Part shown: piece after piece, positions 1-13,601 of the stretch
Position numbering within the stretch: position 1 is the stretch's first letter
Layout of the letters: every line of letters starts with the position of its first letter
Source of the DNA: Agelaius tricolor
Taxonomy: Eukaryota; Chordata; Aves; Passeriformes; Icteridae
DNA length: 64,000 nucleotides
Direction of reading: 5' to 3'
Assembly: GCA_023055355.1 (NCBI GenBank)
Contig: JALJCS010000001.1
Span: 56,177,381 to 56,241,380 of the forward strand
The notes under the pieces: generated by a model
What the model saw: the letters and a program-made list of their open reading frames with translations, nothing else
What the model was told of the DNA's origin: nothing
Databases searched by the model: none
Position numbers and translations under genes: made by a program

Positions 1-3000
1 CACTCCTGGATACTCAAAAAGAAAGCCTGTCTGTGTATGAAAGATAGGAATCCTTTTCACTAGCACATTTAAGTATAGACTTAAACCCAGCAGTCAGATC
101 ACTGCCCTGCCATGCTTTGAATTTGAAAGACCATGAAGGATATACTAGCACGATATTACTATAGCTTTTTTGAAAAAGATTTTCTTCCTGTGGTCCATTT
201 TATCTTTGCCAGTTAAAAGTTGTTTCAAACTGGAGTAGACTGTCTGCAGCTCCTGAGGCACACCAGCTGCCATGCTGCAGTGCAGCATCGACCTCTGTGT
301 TCTGGATGACTCCAACAGAATTGCTCGAGTCATTTGACATTAAAATAATGTTCAGTGACTCTGTCATTTTCAACCAATTTCCTGAATAATTTCAAATCTA
401 TTAATATACAGGAAACTGCTGCTTGACAAAGGTTGGATTCTGTGAATGCAGGAGCACCAGTTAATTTTTAACTTCCCTTATTATCTGAAATGAAACCTGA
501 TATGACAGACTCATTTTCAGTACCAGATAGTGAGGAAGATGGAAGCAATGAACACAACTGAACATCTTTGTCTGAAAAATTGCAGTGATCTTTTATTTTC
601 CTTGTAGTCCAATGTTTTGCATGAAAAAAAGAAAGCTAAGCAAAAAATATGATGCTGCTGTACCAGGCTTAGGAGACTTTGCCCCAAAACCTAACAGAAA
701 TTCAGGAGAAGAAATTTGATTTTATCCAAGAATTTTGCCTTTACACTTGTAGCTTATGAACTGAGCCTGTTGATTACAGTTACAAAAACCCAGCAATATT
801 TTCTTTATTGGGCTTCTTGCCTGGAATGAAAACAAAAGCGCCAGCGGATGTATAATAGGCACAATCTAGATCTTGGTACTGCTTCTTTCAATGTTGCCTC
901 CATTTTTATTTTCATGGGTTTACCTAATGACCTATTAAATAACACAAAAGCCAACATATAGCCTGATATTTTAGGGTGCTGAACTCCCTTAAAAATTATG
1001 CCAAATATTTTTTTAACTTACCTGTTACATTTTAGACAGCTAACAATTCTAGCTGGGAAGTTTACATCTGATTATTTTTCTCATGGCATCTTAGAGTATA
1101 TGCACTGAAGGGTGTCGGTGCCAAGTTACTTAAGGCTTGGTGAAAAGATCATTGCTCTGCTGAAGTGACTGACTGCATATCATGAGCCAGTAAGAACTGA
1201 ATCTTTAAAGAGTTTATTTTCAGCAGACAGAAAAAGGAATGATGTTGTCAGATTGAAAGATATGACATATTGTTTTACTTTGATGAATATTGAAGATTGT
1301 CTCTTAAAGTAAAATTGAAGACCTCAGATCTTCACATGTCAAAAAAATAGATAAGCCCAAGGGGAAAAAGGAAAGGGAACCATGAGCTAAAAATTGAACT
1401 GTTGAAATGTGGTGATTCTTGTAGTCATTATACTGCTGTCAATTAGATTAGCAAGTAGCTCTGGAAATGGTATTGGATGACAAAGTAATGGAAAACTTAT
1501 TTTGACTACAACCAATTGGCTTACAGAAAATTAGCTAATGAGTGACTTGAGTTTTCAGCTCAAAGGTGGATTTCTCAAACTCTCAATCTTCTGGATGAAT
1601 ACATAAAATAAATCGGATCATTATCTTCTTACAAGCAATATCTCTGGAACACAGAAAACAAACAACTCTCATTGCATTTTCCCCAAATACTTCTGAAGAA
1701 ATGGAAAATATGCATATCTCTCCTTCTTTGAAATAGGCAGACACTGAGTACTCTTTCTGTCAATCCAGCCTTCACAGAGGAACTCATAGAAAGGCAACAG
1801 TCCTCCCTGGACAGGAGACCAGCTTTAGCATTTGATGTAGGGAAAAGAACAACTGTAAAACAGGACAACTTTAGGGCAAAGAGACTCTGGTCTGAGTCCC
1901 CAGCACGATGAACACAAGCCTGGAACCACATGAAAAGAATATGACCATGTGCAAGGAAGTGAAAAATTTGCTTTGCGGCCTTCAAAGCATGGCCCATCTC
2001 TTTATTTACTATCTCTACATGCTGGGTGAATTTTGGGTTCTGGAAGGAGCTAGACATCATGTTTCCATTCTGTCTTAACAGCCTGACCCATTATTTTTAA
2101 TCTAGTGAAAAAAAAAAGATAATTTCAATTTTGCTGAACAAAATCTAATAGTTCATCAGTATAGGTATTTAATGTTAGGTAGGTAATAAGTGGGAAAATG
2201 TGCCAGAAAAGCTGTTAAAGTATAACTTTATTCCTCATCTCTAGTCAGAATTGGGACAATCTCCATAAAGTTTATGCCATGACTTCAAAAAGGACAGTGC
2301 TCTTGGGTATATTCTTAATCTTAATGTGACAGGTATGAAGGTCCATTAGCTTCATTCTTTATTTAGAGTTAATTGGTGTAAACAAGTCTGAAATTTAAAC
2401 ACATGTACCCATACAGGCTCTTCATATGCATACTAAAGCTATTTTTCAAGTAATATAAGTTAAATTGACACATCTTTTAATACAGGAAACCTTATTTTGC
2501 AGTTTGAGGAATTGCATGGCTGAATTTCTGTGCATTTGTCTCACAGAGAGTAGGAAAAGAAAGCAGTAATAATAGCCATGAGTCAAAGCTGTGGTAGCGG
2601 GTTTCAAACTGTAACATCTGTATATGTTCACTAAAAATATGGCTCTAATAATTGCAAGGTTGTTCTGTCCAGTATTTATTACAGTGATGATGTACTGATG
2701 ACACAGTATGGTTTCATAAAACCCAGACTCTTTAATCCATTTTTCTCATACCTTTGGATGCTGGCCATAGTTCAGATGTGCTGGACTGCTGACAAATGAG
2801 TGAAGAATGCAGAATGCCTTTTCTGTCAGGAGCCTTGCAGCAGAATTGTCTAGCTCTTACTGTAGATTAAAAAAAAACCCAAAACAAAAACAAAACAAAA
2901 CAAAAAAACCTATGCATGAATGTACAGCCATGCTGATGACAGGAAATCTGAAATGCTTTCCTATGTCTTGCATGAGACTAATTCAGTTAGGTGATAATGA

Positions 3001-6000
3001 ATTTTCATTTCATTTATCTCATTTTTGAGGATTCCACTTATTCTTTAAAAATGCATTTCATCTGTGAATTCTCAACTTATTTTTGACTATTCTGGTTTTT
3101 ATTGAGTTTTTGTAAGCACTTTTCTGACCTCTTATTTCACTTTTATTTTGTTACTACTTCAGTTTATTTTTTTAGAAAACATCAAGAAAATACAATTTTT
3201 GGGCTAATCTATCCTAAAGTACCCCAAATTCTCAGCAGGCAAGAATTAGGTGCTAACTAAGATCACTAGCAGTTTTGCTGAGTACTTTTCAAATTCTTTT
3301 TGTTATCTGGGATTGAGGAGTGCCTTTTTATTCTACATAATTCTGAACAACATTTAGGACACCAATGTTCAGCACCTAGCAGAAAAGTCCTATAAAATAT
3401 AACCACTAAAAAGATATAATTTTATATAGATATATATATATATAAAACTATATATAAGATCTATGCATCTAGAGAACAGCAATATTGTGGTCATCTGTAA
3501 CAAAAATATCGGAATTTTGATTAGACACAAAGAATACCTACAGTTCTGTCTTGATTAACTGTGCAGATCAAAAAGGTAATCACATTCGGTATTAAAAGGC
3601 TGATAAAGGAAACAGTTTTCTTTTTCATCTTTTCTGGAATAAAGAAAATTTTTTCTTATGGAACATGCCTTTACCTCTGTCAAGTGAAAAGGTCCTTCAC
3701 AGAAGAACTGTAGTCTCTCTTCAAGAACAAGTTAAGGAGAACATTCCCCTTTAGTCTATATGGAATGACTGGTACAAAAATTATTTTTTACTGATGAATT
3801 CAGACAAATTAATATTAAAAATATACAATTCTTAAAAGAATATTAACATCATAACATGAGGGCAATAAAACATATACCCTAACATATGATTCAATCCAAT
3901 TCCAGCTGAAAGGATTAGAAAGACTACCACTTAGAAAACATTGACTCAAGCCATTAGGGAGGCAGGCTTTTGAAGTTCAAGTGTTTGTTATTAGAATGAA
4001 ATTTTCAAACCATTCCTACGTAAAAAAAAGCAAAAACCAAAACCAAACAAACCAAAAACCCAAGAACAAAAAAAAACCTACAACCCACAAAATATCCAAA
4101 CAAAAACAAAACCAAAAACCCAGCAGTTAAGTGAACAGCAGAAAACCTGCAGCAAAGCTGTAATCTGAGGGCAATTTTTTAAATCACATTTTACTGTAGC
4201 AGATAACACAACTGAGGAAACACAGCCCATCATATAATTATCTCATATTACTGATATGGTTGAAACAGGACAGTAACTATATCCTTCTGCCACTTGTCTG
4301 TCCAAACACTGTCTCTAAAATACTATGGACTTCTAACATAACACAGACTACTTACCTTTAGCCAGCCAGGTTGTAGGAACTCTGGAGCTGCCCAAACAAG
4401 CAGTTTATCCATGCAGCCTCTAATGATGACATATATATGATTAGGGGAAGACAGGCTGCCTCCACTGCTTGGTGGTGCTTCTGGTCCAAATTGCACAAAT
4501 AGTTGGATGGCATGAATTCCTTTTCAGAGAGGAAAAATTTGATCTATTTCCTGAAAACAGTCATCATCTTAAAATAGCACCAGAAACCTTGCTTGAAGTA
4601 TCCAGAGCATTAATGTCAGGATCTCTTCAAATATTTCTCTTTAAAACAGAATTTCAGTTCTATGAGGTTATTACCTAGCAGCTAGATCATGAAAAACACC
4701 TATTTGTGCAAAAACTGAAAAGTCAGTGGTGAAATTACTTATTTAATAAATTATTTATTATAATAATGATCTATACAGTAACTAGCCAGTATAATAAACC
4801 ATAAAACTATTCATGGATTTGTTTTTTGCTTTTTTCAGACAATGGGAGGTTTTCAGCAAAGTGCAATAGTATTTTCTGAACCAATAACAGTTCCTCATTC
4901 TGCAAAGGGTGTGGGAGAGGAAAACTGCATCTCAGAGAGAGGAAAAATATTCACTTCCTCTGGATTTATACATGGCTAAAATTTTTCAAAAGGCAGGATA
5001 TTGAGTTCTTGCTGATGCTCTTAATAAGAACTTGCTTAATATCACCAATATCCTTGCCTTTGTAGGAACTCTGAGTTTGTATAGTGTGCAATCAAATAAA
5101 TTGGATAATCACTTTCTCTTAATGGTCATGTAGTGATTGTAGTGGCAGAAGTTTCAGATGCTTTCAGATATTCTATGTGTTTGGTTTGTAGTATAAAAAT
5201 AGTAGGCAAAGTCTGTATTACTTCAGACTGTTCAAGGATGAAAACATGGCATAGGCTTGACATACTTTCCAGATTTAACTTGATCTATAGCAGTTTTTTA
5301 TCATGTAGGTACTGAAAGGATAGGGGAAGTTGGGGGATCACATTTCTTTTAAAAAATGGTGAGGAATAAATCTCTATGATATGATTTACTCAGTTCTTTT
5401 GTCCTTCCATTCCATCTGTGTGCTCAGCACTTCAAACTGATTATTCCCCAAATTAAGTTAATAGGCCAATTAGCTGAAAGCAAAGGTAAATTAGACATTG
5501 TAAATATAGCATAATTAGATTTATTGACAATTAATGAACTGCTGCAGATACAGCACATTCACAAAGAAATATCAGGAAGAGGAGCAAAAAAGACTGATCT
5601 GAAAGTATAATCTGTTAAAATTTTTTATGCTAGAAAAGATTTATTTTATTCCTCTCTCTTTTGATTGCTATCAGCATTGCTTTATTATCATCAATAATAA
5701 TCAGTATATAAGTAAAAAATTATTATCTTTTCTAAAACATGCAGGATTGACAATCTTGCTGAGCAGCAGACCTTTACCAGTGATAACTTCAGTATTGTAC
5801 TCTGTTGACTCCATTAGATCTATCCAGTAGTTAACAGTCATTGTGAAGGTCAAAGTGGAATATTTTAATTCCTTCCTGTCATCCCTTTCCCTTCTCCACC
5901 CTCGTTCCTCTCAGCTTTTAACAACAAAGCCATCAAACATCCTGGATCTAACCCTACTGCTTTTGAAACATTGAATGCTTACTAGGTATAGAACTTGGAT

Positions 6001-7679
6001 GACAGATGGAATTCAATGAACACTTGTTGCCATTTTAGATGCCCTGGTACCATTTGAATTGGATCATCAGTGGAGGTAGAAGCTATATAAGAAAGCTCCT
6101 GGTGCCTAAAATGGGACCAAATCTTTTTTTGGCAACTCAATCAAACCTCGTATCACTTCATGCATCTAAGAATATGAGCTGGAATCCAGTTTAAAGTTAA
6201 GGTGGGACTAAAATTTTGTGGCTAGAGTCAGAATTCGAGTGTCAAATGCTCTTGCTCCCTTTCCAGTCCCTGGGCTTGGCTTAGCTGTCCATATGCCAGC
6301 TCCTTGTGCCATGGCAGGCACTCTGGGGGGTAAGTCCTGGCCTCCATCTGCTGCTCCAGCACTGTCCAGTCAGCAATAGGCAGCTCGTGCCTACTCAGCC
6401 TGGTTTTGGGACTTTGGGAGGACATTTAACTCATCCTAAATTTTGAGCAGTCCGAGCAGCTCCTGTGGTGGAATGCAATTCCAGTAGGAATTAGAAGCTT
6501 AGGTTGTAATACTAAGTCAAAAGCTTGACATCAACAGTTCAACATTACCTATGCATTGTCATAGTTATTCAGTGTTTGGCAAATTTTATAAAGGCACTTA
6601 GTGGCCTAAAATATTTTAGTGGATTTTGTTTCATTTTAGTCCCACAAAGCCACTTTAAAATTTTGCCATATACCATTCAAAATGAAATTTTGAATAGTTT
6701 ATATGACAGAACATAACTATACCTTTTTCTTTTACAGGATGTTCTTTGTGGATAAATACATTAAAGATTGTGAAGGTAGCCATATTGTATGTTTTACAAT
6801 TATCATAGTTATTGATTGAATGGATATGCATTTCCTTGAGAAACTCATATTATCAGAGTACACTTTGAATCTTCATAGTGTCTAAATGGGAAAAAAAAAG
6901 AAAAAAGATAAGAAAGGAACCCTATTATTCCACTAGTCTAAAATTATTACTGCAGCAAAATTGTTTCTTGTTCATTTTAGTGTCATCCATCAGTTCAAGA
7001 GTAAATATATTCCCTGTTAATTCAGAAATTCTCGTAACTGTTATGGTGCTATTTCAAAATATAGATTACAATGTTTACATACCTGAACCTCATAATTATA
7101 TTCTCTTAATATGAAGCACTTGTATTAGGTATATTGTGGGAGACTGAAGCAAATTCTAAAATTAACATTATTTCAGTGTAAAAGCCCCTTTCCCCAAAGA
7201 CAAACGCCTGCCTAAATTTAGTATTACCTGGAGATATCTGCAAATGTCATATATGACCTTCTGGTTTTACTTGACCACTTCAAGCTACATACAAGGTAAA
7301 CATTTAACTAGACTTTTCCACTTTTATGAATCCAAACCATTTCCTGCCCAAAGCCCACTTTGAAGTCTCTGCAAATATTTCCCTGTCTGGCTGTGCAAAG
7401 AGCTTTACCTGACTGCAGTTTAATAAATTTTTACTCACCTCTTTCAAAACATAAAGGTCATTAGTGTGCTCTTTCTTCTTTTCCCTCCTGAGGTAAAAAT
7501 TATTCTGAGGACAAATTTAAACCAAAAACCAAAAGAATAATATGACTTAGGGTTCTAATATTTAGCTAAGGCTATTAAACACTTCTTGTTCCACCCATCC
7601 CAGTATTTTAGATATAGAGTGAATTCTATCCAGCAGCTGGTGAACTCTGATGTCACTGTCTAAAACCAAGAGGAGTTTT
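1..7679. other. Intergenic AT-rich DNA, no gene recognised
   Basis: No supported exon. Notable content: an A/C-rich run at about 2868-2910, a TA-rich run at 3421-3460, and an A/C-rich low-complexity tract at 4021-4122. A slightly GC-richer patch at about 6228-6500 has a 65-codon minus-strand reading that could not be identified. The 143-codon minus reading at 1629-2060 is within chance expectation. Confidence 0.6.
4021..4122. repeat. A/C-rich low-complexity tract
   Basis: About 100 bp made almost only of A and C (AAACC, CAAAA and similar). Such tracts recur at 26968-27050 and 34858-35010 and are common simple sequence in avian genomes. Confidence 0.7.
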
Positions 7680-7815
7680 AGGACCACAGAAAAATTCGAT
7701 ATGGAAGGGATCTCAGGAGGCCTCATAGTTCAATATTCTCAGAGTAGGGTCAGCTGTGACATTTTTCCCCCCGGTGAGGACTTTCTGTTCCAGATCATAG
7801 CTGACCAGTTCAAGA
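7680..7815 (-). mobile_element. Diverged CR1 3'-end fragment
   Basis: The plus strand shows a degraded form of the reverse-complemented CR1 end: ACAGAAAAATTCGATATGGA followed by an AGGGATCTCAGGAGG-like block. Heavy divergence suggests an old copy. Assignment is by resemblance only. Confidence 0.4.
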
Positions 7816-8994
7816 AGGGGTCAGCCTTCTGAAGATCCAAGTTACATAAATTCCTTTTGAAATGAGCTGGTGGTAAAGAATTTCTACCAGCCCCCACAGA
7901 TTTCAATAGGGAATTAAAGGTACTCAGCTGCTTACTGGCTTAACCCAGATAAAAGAAGAAAGCATAGCATCTGTACGGGAGAAGTTTCTTACAAGGGAAT
8001 TACTATTTTTTTTTGTACACTCACAAATTAAAGAGCTCTCCCCTGGGCTACCAGAAGCACTGAAAACCCTGTGAGCCTGTGTCCTTTCAGCAAATGAAGA
8101 AATACATAGGGGACTTGCTCCAGAAAGCCAAATCAATTTCAAACTTAGTGACTCATGAGCCTTGTTGAATTCAGTGCAAGAACAAACAGTTGTTTCAAGG
8201 AAATAAACAGCACAATTGAAAGTACAAGCTTCAAATCATTAAAAAGAAAAAAAGAGCTTGTTCTCAGCATGATTTTTATTCTTTTTTGTTTCTTTAAAAT
8301 CATAGCATAAGAGTTTAGAAGATGATAATGTGAGAGCCTTTTCTGAGCCTCCATGAGCTGTGCAGTTTTGAAGGATCCACACAACTCTTCATCTAACCAC
8401 CAGCTAGAGTTACCCAGTGCCTTCTTTTGATTCCACTGGAACTGATGTCAGCAGAAGATGATTACACTGGCAAAGACCAGGCACCTCAACAGAGAGACAC
8501 TGAACAGAGTAGTCTCTGAATAGTCACCTTCATTTTATAATGTAAAAAGTACCTGGTTTTGTATCCTTTAACAAATTTTACTATAAAATAAAGCAGTTGT
8601 AATAAATGCTACTCCTAGAATAAATATACAAAATCCCATTGAAAATTCCCTTCCTTGGAATAAAAAAAATGTTCCCTTATGCCTTCCAGAATTCAATAAA
8701 ATATTCATTGATGTTGAAAGGGTGGAAGGGAAAATCTCATCACTTGTGTTTGCTCTTTTTCATTAACTCTTACTTCTCGTGCTCTTTTCTCAAATATGAG
8801 GAACACTTACACTGATTCTTTTATTTAATTTGAGCCTTAAAAAATGAACTTACCTGCCATTTACAAGAAATATATTGTCTGAATTCCTGGTGTTTTCACT
8901 CTCTATCCATAGACTTATGATGTCTTTATACAGTTTGCAAATGAAAGACCCCAGAGTAGCTTTGTAAAAAAGCAATGGAGAGTAGTTCACTGAA

Positions 8995-9065
8995 TATTCT
9001 GGGTTGAAAGGGACACACAAGAATCATTGATTCCAGCTCTTACTTGAATGGCCTATAGCTAAGCT
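8995..9065 (-). mobile_element. Short CR1-like fragment
   Basis: GGGTTGAAAGGGACACACAA followed by GAATCATTGATTCCAGCTCT resembles the reverse complement of a CR1 3' region. It is about 70 bp and the remainder of the element is missing. Confidence 0.45.
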
Positions 9066-10052
9066 ATGACTGTGGGAAGATGTGATATGATGTAATCACG
9101 ACAGCATGATGCAATAGAATGTATGAATCTCTACAAAAGTAAAATTAAATTGATTTCACATAGTGGAGTAGGAAGAAATGAATACCTCTGCCTGAAAAGT
9201 TAGTGGGAAGACATCTGAAGACAAGTAGAGTAGCTCTTTAATCTGTCATCTGATGTACTCAGTAATTCCTCATAAATTTTTTTTTGGCCCCAGATTTATT
9301 GAAATACAGTGTCTGTATGCAGACATTTTGGTTGAGCAGACAGCTAACACAAGTACTATGAGGTGTGTCTGTTTATGATCTCTGTTACAAGACCTGATCC
9401 CACAATTAGGTGTGGGTAGATCCTTTCTATGTAGCCCAATTGGCCTAAATCATCACACACAGTTGTGACCAAGAAGAGAATTAGAGTCTGGATCAGATTT
9501 GTATGGGGTTTGGTGAGATAGAACATACAATTTCTTCTAGAAAACATTCCTTTCCCTAACTGAACTGACCTTGAATTTATGTACTTGTTTTAAAATTTAG
9601 CATTCTTACATTACTGCTTTAATTTTACATCCATGTTATCTTTTAGTATGCAATAATATTGAAATGGCAAGGGGAAATATATGTGTTAAAAGGCTTGAAT
9701 GGACTTATCTGGTGCTTCCCCTTCAATAACAATACTTAGATAGAATTCCTAAGTAAGCAAATTTCTGAACTTTTACAGGCAGCCAACATATTAGCAAAGA
9801 AAATATGTTCTATTTATGAATCTATGTAATATTTGTGATTCTTCCAGTTTTATTCTCTATCCTTTACCATGCAGCCATACAAAACTATTATTTTAGTCCC
9901 AGTAAACCTTGTGGAGTTTTCACATTACATTTCATGATAAATTTATGAAATTAGTTATGACAAAATGTGGAAGAATATTATCTGTTTTGGATTTCTAGCA
10001 GAAATATTTGTAGAGAGTGATTTTAGTTCTAACTCATTTTTGCAATAAGTAA

Positions 10053-10377
10053 GTGGAGAATCCTATGAGAAGGACTGGGGGGAGGGGCTGCTTCCAGCCA
10101 GGTGGAAGAGAGGGAAAACCAGTTTTGCTGTACTGTGTGGAGCAGACACAGCACATTGGCACATTGGGCCCACCACATGGGTATAAGGCTCTAGGAGACA
10201 CATGCACAGTGTACCCTAATGCCATTAGGTCATGCAGGGGAAGAACCCACTTGTATTCCTGGCATGGCAAGGGGATCCCGACAGCTGACTGTTTTGGAGA
10301 CTGAAGTCAGCCTGGCCAGGAATGAGTAACAAAAAATCCCTATGGAGACTGGCTCAGAGGTTCTGTGCATCATTCAT
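10053..10377. other. GC-richer unassigned segment next to CR1, possibly ERV-derived
   Basis: This stretch is less AT-rich than its surroundings, with short open readings on both strands interrupted by stops. It abuts the CR1 copy that separates it from the retroviral pol remnant, so it may be part of the same provirus. No motif was recognised in it. Confidence 0.25.
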
Positions 10378-11213
10378 GGAATCATAGAATCATAGACTAT
10401 GCTGAGTTGGAAGGAGCCCATTGAGTGCAACTTCTGTCCCTGTGCAGGACACCCCAAGAGTCACATGCCTAAAAGTGATATCTAAATGCTTCTTGAACTC
10501 AAGACAGGCTTGGTGCTGTAACTACTTCCCTGGGGAGCCTGTCTCAGTGCTCCACCATCCTTTGGATGAAAAACCTTCTCCTGACATCCAACTTAAACCT
10601 CCCCTGACTCAGTTTCAGGACATTCCCTCAGATCCTGTCACTGGTCACAAGAGTGAAGAGATCAGTGCCTGCCCCTCATCTTCCCCTCATGAGGAAGTTG
10701 TACCTGCACTGAGGTCTCCTCTTCTCCAGGCTGAACAGACCAAGTGACCTCCGCCACTCCTCATAAGGCTTCACCTCCAGAACCTTCACTATCTCTGTGG
10801 CCTCCTTTGGAGGTTAATGTCTTTCTTATATTTGCTTGGCATGCAAAATTGCCCCCAGCACTCGAGGTGAGGCCACCCCAGCTCAGAGCAGAGCAGGACA
10901 ATCCCCTTCCTTGCCTGGCTGGCCATGCTGTGCCTGATGCCCCCCAGGACAGGGTTGGCCCTCCTGGCTGCCAGGGCATTGCTTACTCATGTTCAACTTG
11001 TCCCTGACCAGGACCCCCAGGTCCCTTTGCATGGCGCTGCTTTCCAGCCTCTCATTCCCCAGTCTGTCTGTACATCCAAGGTTGCCCTTTCCCAGTCACA
11101 GAATCTGGAGCTTGCCTTTGTTAAACTTGTTAAACTAGCATGATATTGTTGGTGATTGCCCAGCCCTGTAATTTTCTGAGATGTCCCTGCAGGGCCTCCT
11201 TGGCACAGACAAT
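10378..11213 (-). mobile_element. CR1 LINE, 5'-truncated, reverse orientation
   Basis: Begins with the reverse-complemented CR1 terminus (GGAATCATAGAATCATAGAC), then the TTGGAAGGAGCCC block, and continues through the typical CR1 antisense text (CTTCTCCAGGCTGAACAGAC; TTGTCCCTGACCAGGACCCC) up to the GCAGGGCCTCCTTGGC region. Orientation is minus and the 5' part is absent, as is usual for CR1. The open readings inside it are antisense shadows. It lies directly against a retroviral pol remnant, which suggests insertion into the provirus. Confidence 0.85.
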
Positions 11214-12640
11214 CTCAGGAGAGGGTATTTCAGGGACCCATGATGGTACTGGTGAGCTTTCAGTGAAGCTGCCTTGGAGGAAATTAGGCAGCTGTGTACC
11301 TTGTCCAGTCTCTCAGAGGAATCTTCTGTTGTGGGATTGGCAAAGGTTGGAGAATGATAGATCATGATTGCTACCAACAATGTCACACTAACGAGACTCC
11401 CCAGTACCCATCTGTAAGCTGATGTGTCAACTGTAGAGCCAAGGAATGATCAACAGGACTCACCTGGATTTTAATATTCCCATATGGCCAGTGCAAAATT
11501 CTAATGGAGAATGGAGACTAACAGTAGATTATTGTGGACTGAATGACCGCTGGGTGCTGCTGTGCCAAGCATGCTACAACTTCCATATGAGCTGGAGTCA
11601 AAGTATATGCCAAGTATATGCCACAATTTATATCACTAATGTGTTTTTCTCAATCCCTTTAGAGGCAGAATGCAGACCACAGCTTTGCCCTAGAGCACCA
11701 CCCAGTACACCTGGAGATGACTGCCAAGGGATAGAAACACAGCCCTCCTGTCTGCCATGGACTGATCCAGACTGCACTGGATCAGGGAGAAGCTCCAGAA
11801 CACCTGTGATAAACTGATGACATCACTGTGTGCAACAATCCAGAAGAAGTAGTTCAAGGGAAGCAAATAGTCAAAATTCATATGAAAGCTGATTTTTACA
11901 TACAAATCATTTTAAAAGGCAAACACGAGATCTACTTCTTAGGAATAAAACTTCAAGATGCACATCATCAAATCCCACTGGATGTGATCAACAAAACAAA
12001 AACTACATCTCCACCAACAGAAGCTTTCTTAAGCATGGTGGGTTTTTAGAGAGTGCAGGTTCCAAGTGACAGTCTGATTGCTAGCTCTCTCTATCAAGTG
12101 ACCTGGAAGAAGAATGATTTCAAATAGGGCCCTGAGCAATGACAAGCCTTTGAACAAATCAGACAGGAGATAGTTCAGCTCAGGTGAAGCCTTGCTGAAG
12201 AGGCCTCAGCGTATAATAAATTACCAGAAAGTGAGAAACAATATACCTTGTTTACTGGTAGTTTCCTACTGCCATATTGTAGGTAAGCCTTGGAGGTAGA
12301 GGCCATCAGTATGGAGTCCTCTATGCCAAGTCTGGAAACCACTGAAGAAGGAGGGAAAATCAAGTCAGTTTGCAGAGGTGAAAGCTATCCACCTGGCTTT
12401 AGACATCGCTGAAGGAGGAAAATGGCCAATATTTTATCTATATACTGACCTCAAGCAGTAGATGCAATGTATAGATAGGCTCATGGCTGAGGGATGGACT
12501 TGATGTGAATGTGAAACGTGCTGCAATTATCAGGGCAATCAGTTAAAGCCTATGCAGCATGAAGGGCAATGGCTGAAATACAAGTATGGGGAGGTCTGGA
12601 AGATTGACTCTATCACACTCCCACAAGCCTGCCAAGTCAT
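11214..12640 (+). pseudogene. Endogenous retrovirus pol remnant (ERV-L-like reverse transcriptase/RNase H)
   Basis: A broken retroviral pol in plus orientation. The reverse transcriptase palm start is visible at about 11470-11560 (PIWPVQNSNGEWRLTVDY reading) and the following palm block at about 11620-11690 (FFSIPLEAECRPQ). A connecting region with FLGIKL lies at about 11930-11960, and an RNase H-like stretch near 12380-12460 includes YTD. Breaks: the catalytic YxDD box expected near 11810-11825 is destroyed by in-frame stops, the reading shifts frame several times, and the integrase and envelope are not recognisable. It pairs with the LTR at 13035-13601. The class III (ERV-L-type) assignment is from overall resemblance. 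Confidence 0.75.
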
Positions 12641-13034
12641 GGGGCCTGTCTCTGCCACTTTGGATCTCAAACCAACTCCCCTTCAATCGCACTATCAAGG
12701 ATATGACAGTAAAAGTCACCCGAATTAACCAAAATGAATTTTTATGAAACCACACAATCTCAGAGGTGATGGAATCAGATTTGACTTCAGCATGTTGCAA
12801 TCCAACACCACAAACAATCTTTCCTGCTCTGAAAGACTGCTATGACTGATGGTGCCCAAAATCGTGGACAAAAATCTCATTAGATATTTTATAGAGATTT
12901 GCCCACAAACTAAGGGAATGCTATCTGTGTATATATATCACAAGACAGGAAAGGTGATGGTGGTTAACTGAGATGTATTAGAAACTGTGGGACCTGGGCA
13001 TGACTTAAATGCCATAGAATAGCAGGTGGATAAC
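12641..13034 (+). other. Degraded provirus interior between pol and LTR
   Basis: About 400 bp linking the pol remnant to the LTR. No integrase or envelope motif can be read and stops occur in all frames. It is much shorter than an intact interior would be, so a deletion is likely. Confidence 0.45.
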
Positions 13035-13601
13035 TGTCCTGATTTTGACTGGGATAGAACTATTTTTCTTCCTAGCAATGTGGTCCGTTTGCATTATAAT
13101 TGTTGATAGCACAGTGATGTTTCAGTGGTTGCTGACTAGTACATACCTTAAGTCAAGCACATTTCAATTTCCCATGCTCTGCCAGTGAGGACATGCGCAA
13201 AAAACTAGGAGGGAGCATGGTCAGGAAAGCTGATTCAAACAGTTCTGAGGGATATTCCATACCATAAAACATCACGTTCAGCATGTGAACTGGAGGTAAT
13301 TGACAGGGAGAGACCAATCTCTGCTCAGTAACAGGCTGGGCATCAATTAGCAAGTGGTGAGCAATCGCATTTTTCATCGCTTGGTTTTTTGGGGTTTTGT
13401 TCTTCTCTCAACTCTTGTCATCTCCTTAATCATTATTACAAATATGTCTCACTTTATTTCAGTTATTAAACTGTTCTTATCTCAAACCACATGTTTCACT
13501 TTTTTCCAATTCCGTTCCTCATACCACTGGGGTGGGGTGTGGAGGGCAGTGAGCAAGTGGGTGTGCAGAACTTAGCTGCTGTCTGGCATTAAGCCATGAC
13601 A
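13035..13601 (+). mobile_element. 3' LTR of the ERV-L-like provirus
   Basis: A 567-bp block starting TGTCCTGATTTTGACTGGGA and ending TTAAGCCATGACA, thus bounded by TG..CA. The start, the CCCATGCTCTGCCAGTGAGG block and the end all read like a common avian ERV-L LTR. It lies downstream of the pol remnant in the same orientation. No matching 5' LTR was seen in the window. Confidence 0.75.

Noticed and set aside
1629..2060. 143-codon minus-strand ORF
   Set aside because: It is the longest reading outside the GC-rich region, but about one or two of this length are expected by chance. It is Cys/Phe-rich with no recognisable domain or neighbouring exon.
10421..11386. Group of ORFs on both strands
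   Set aside because: They lie in the reverse-oriented CR1 copy and its junction with the ERV, so they are repeat shadows rather than genes.
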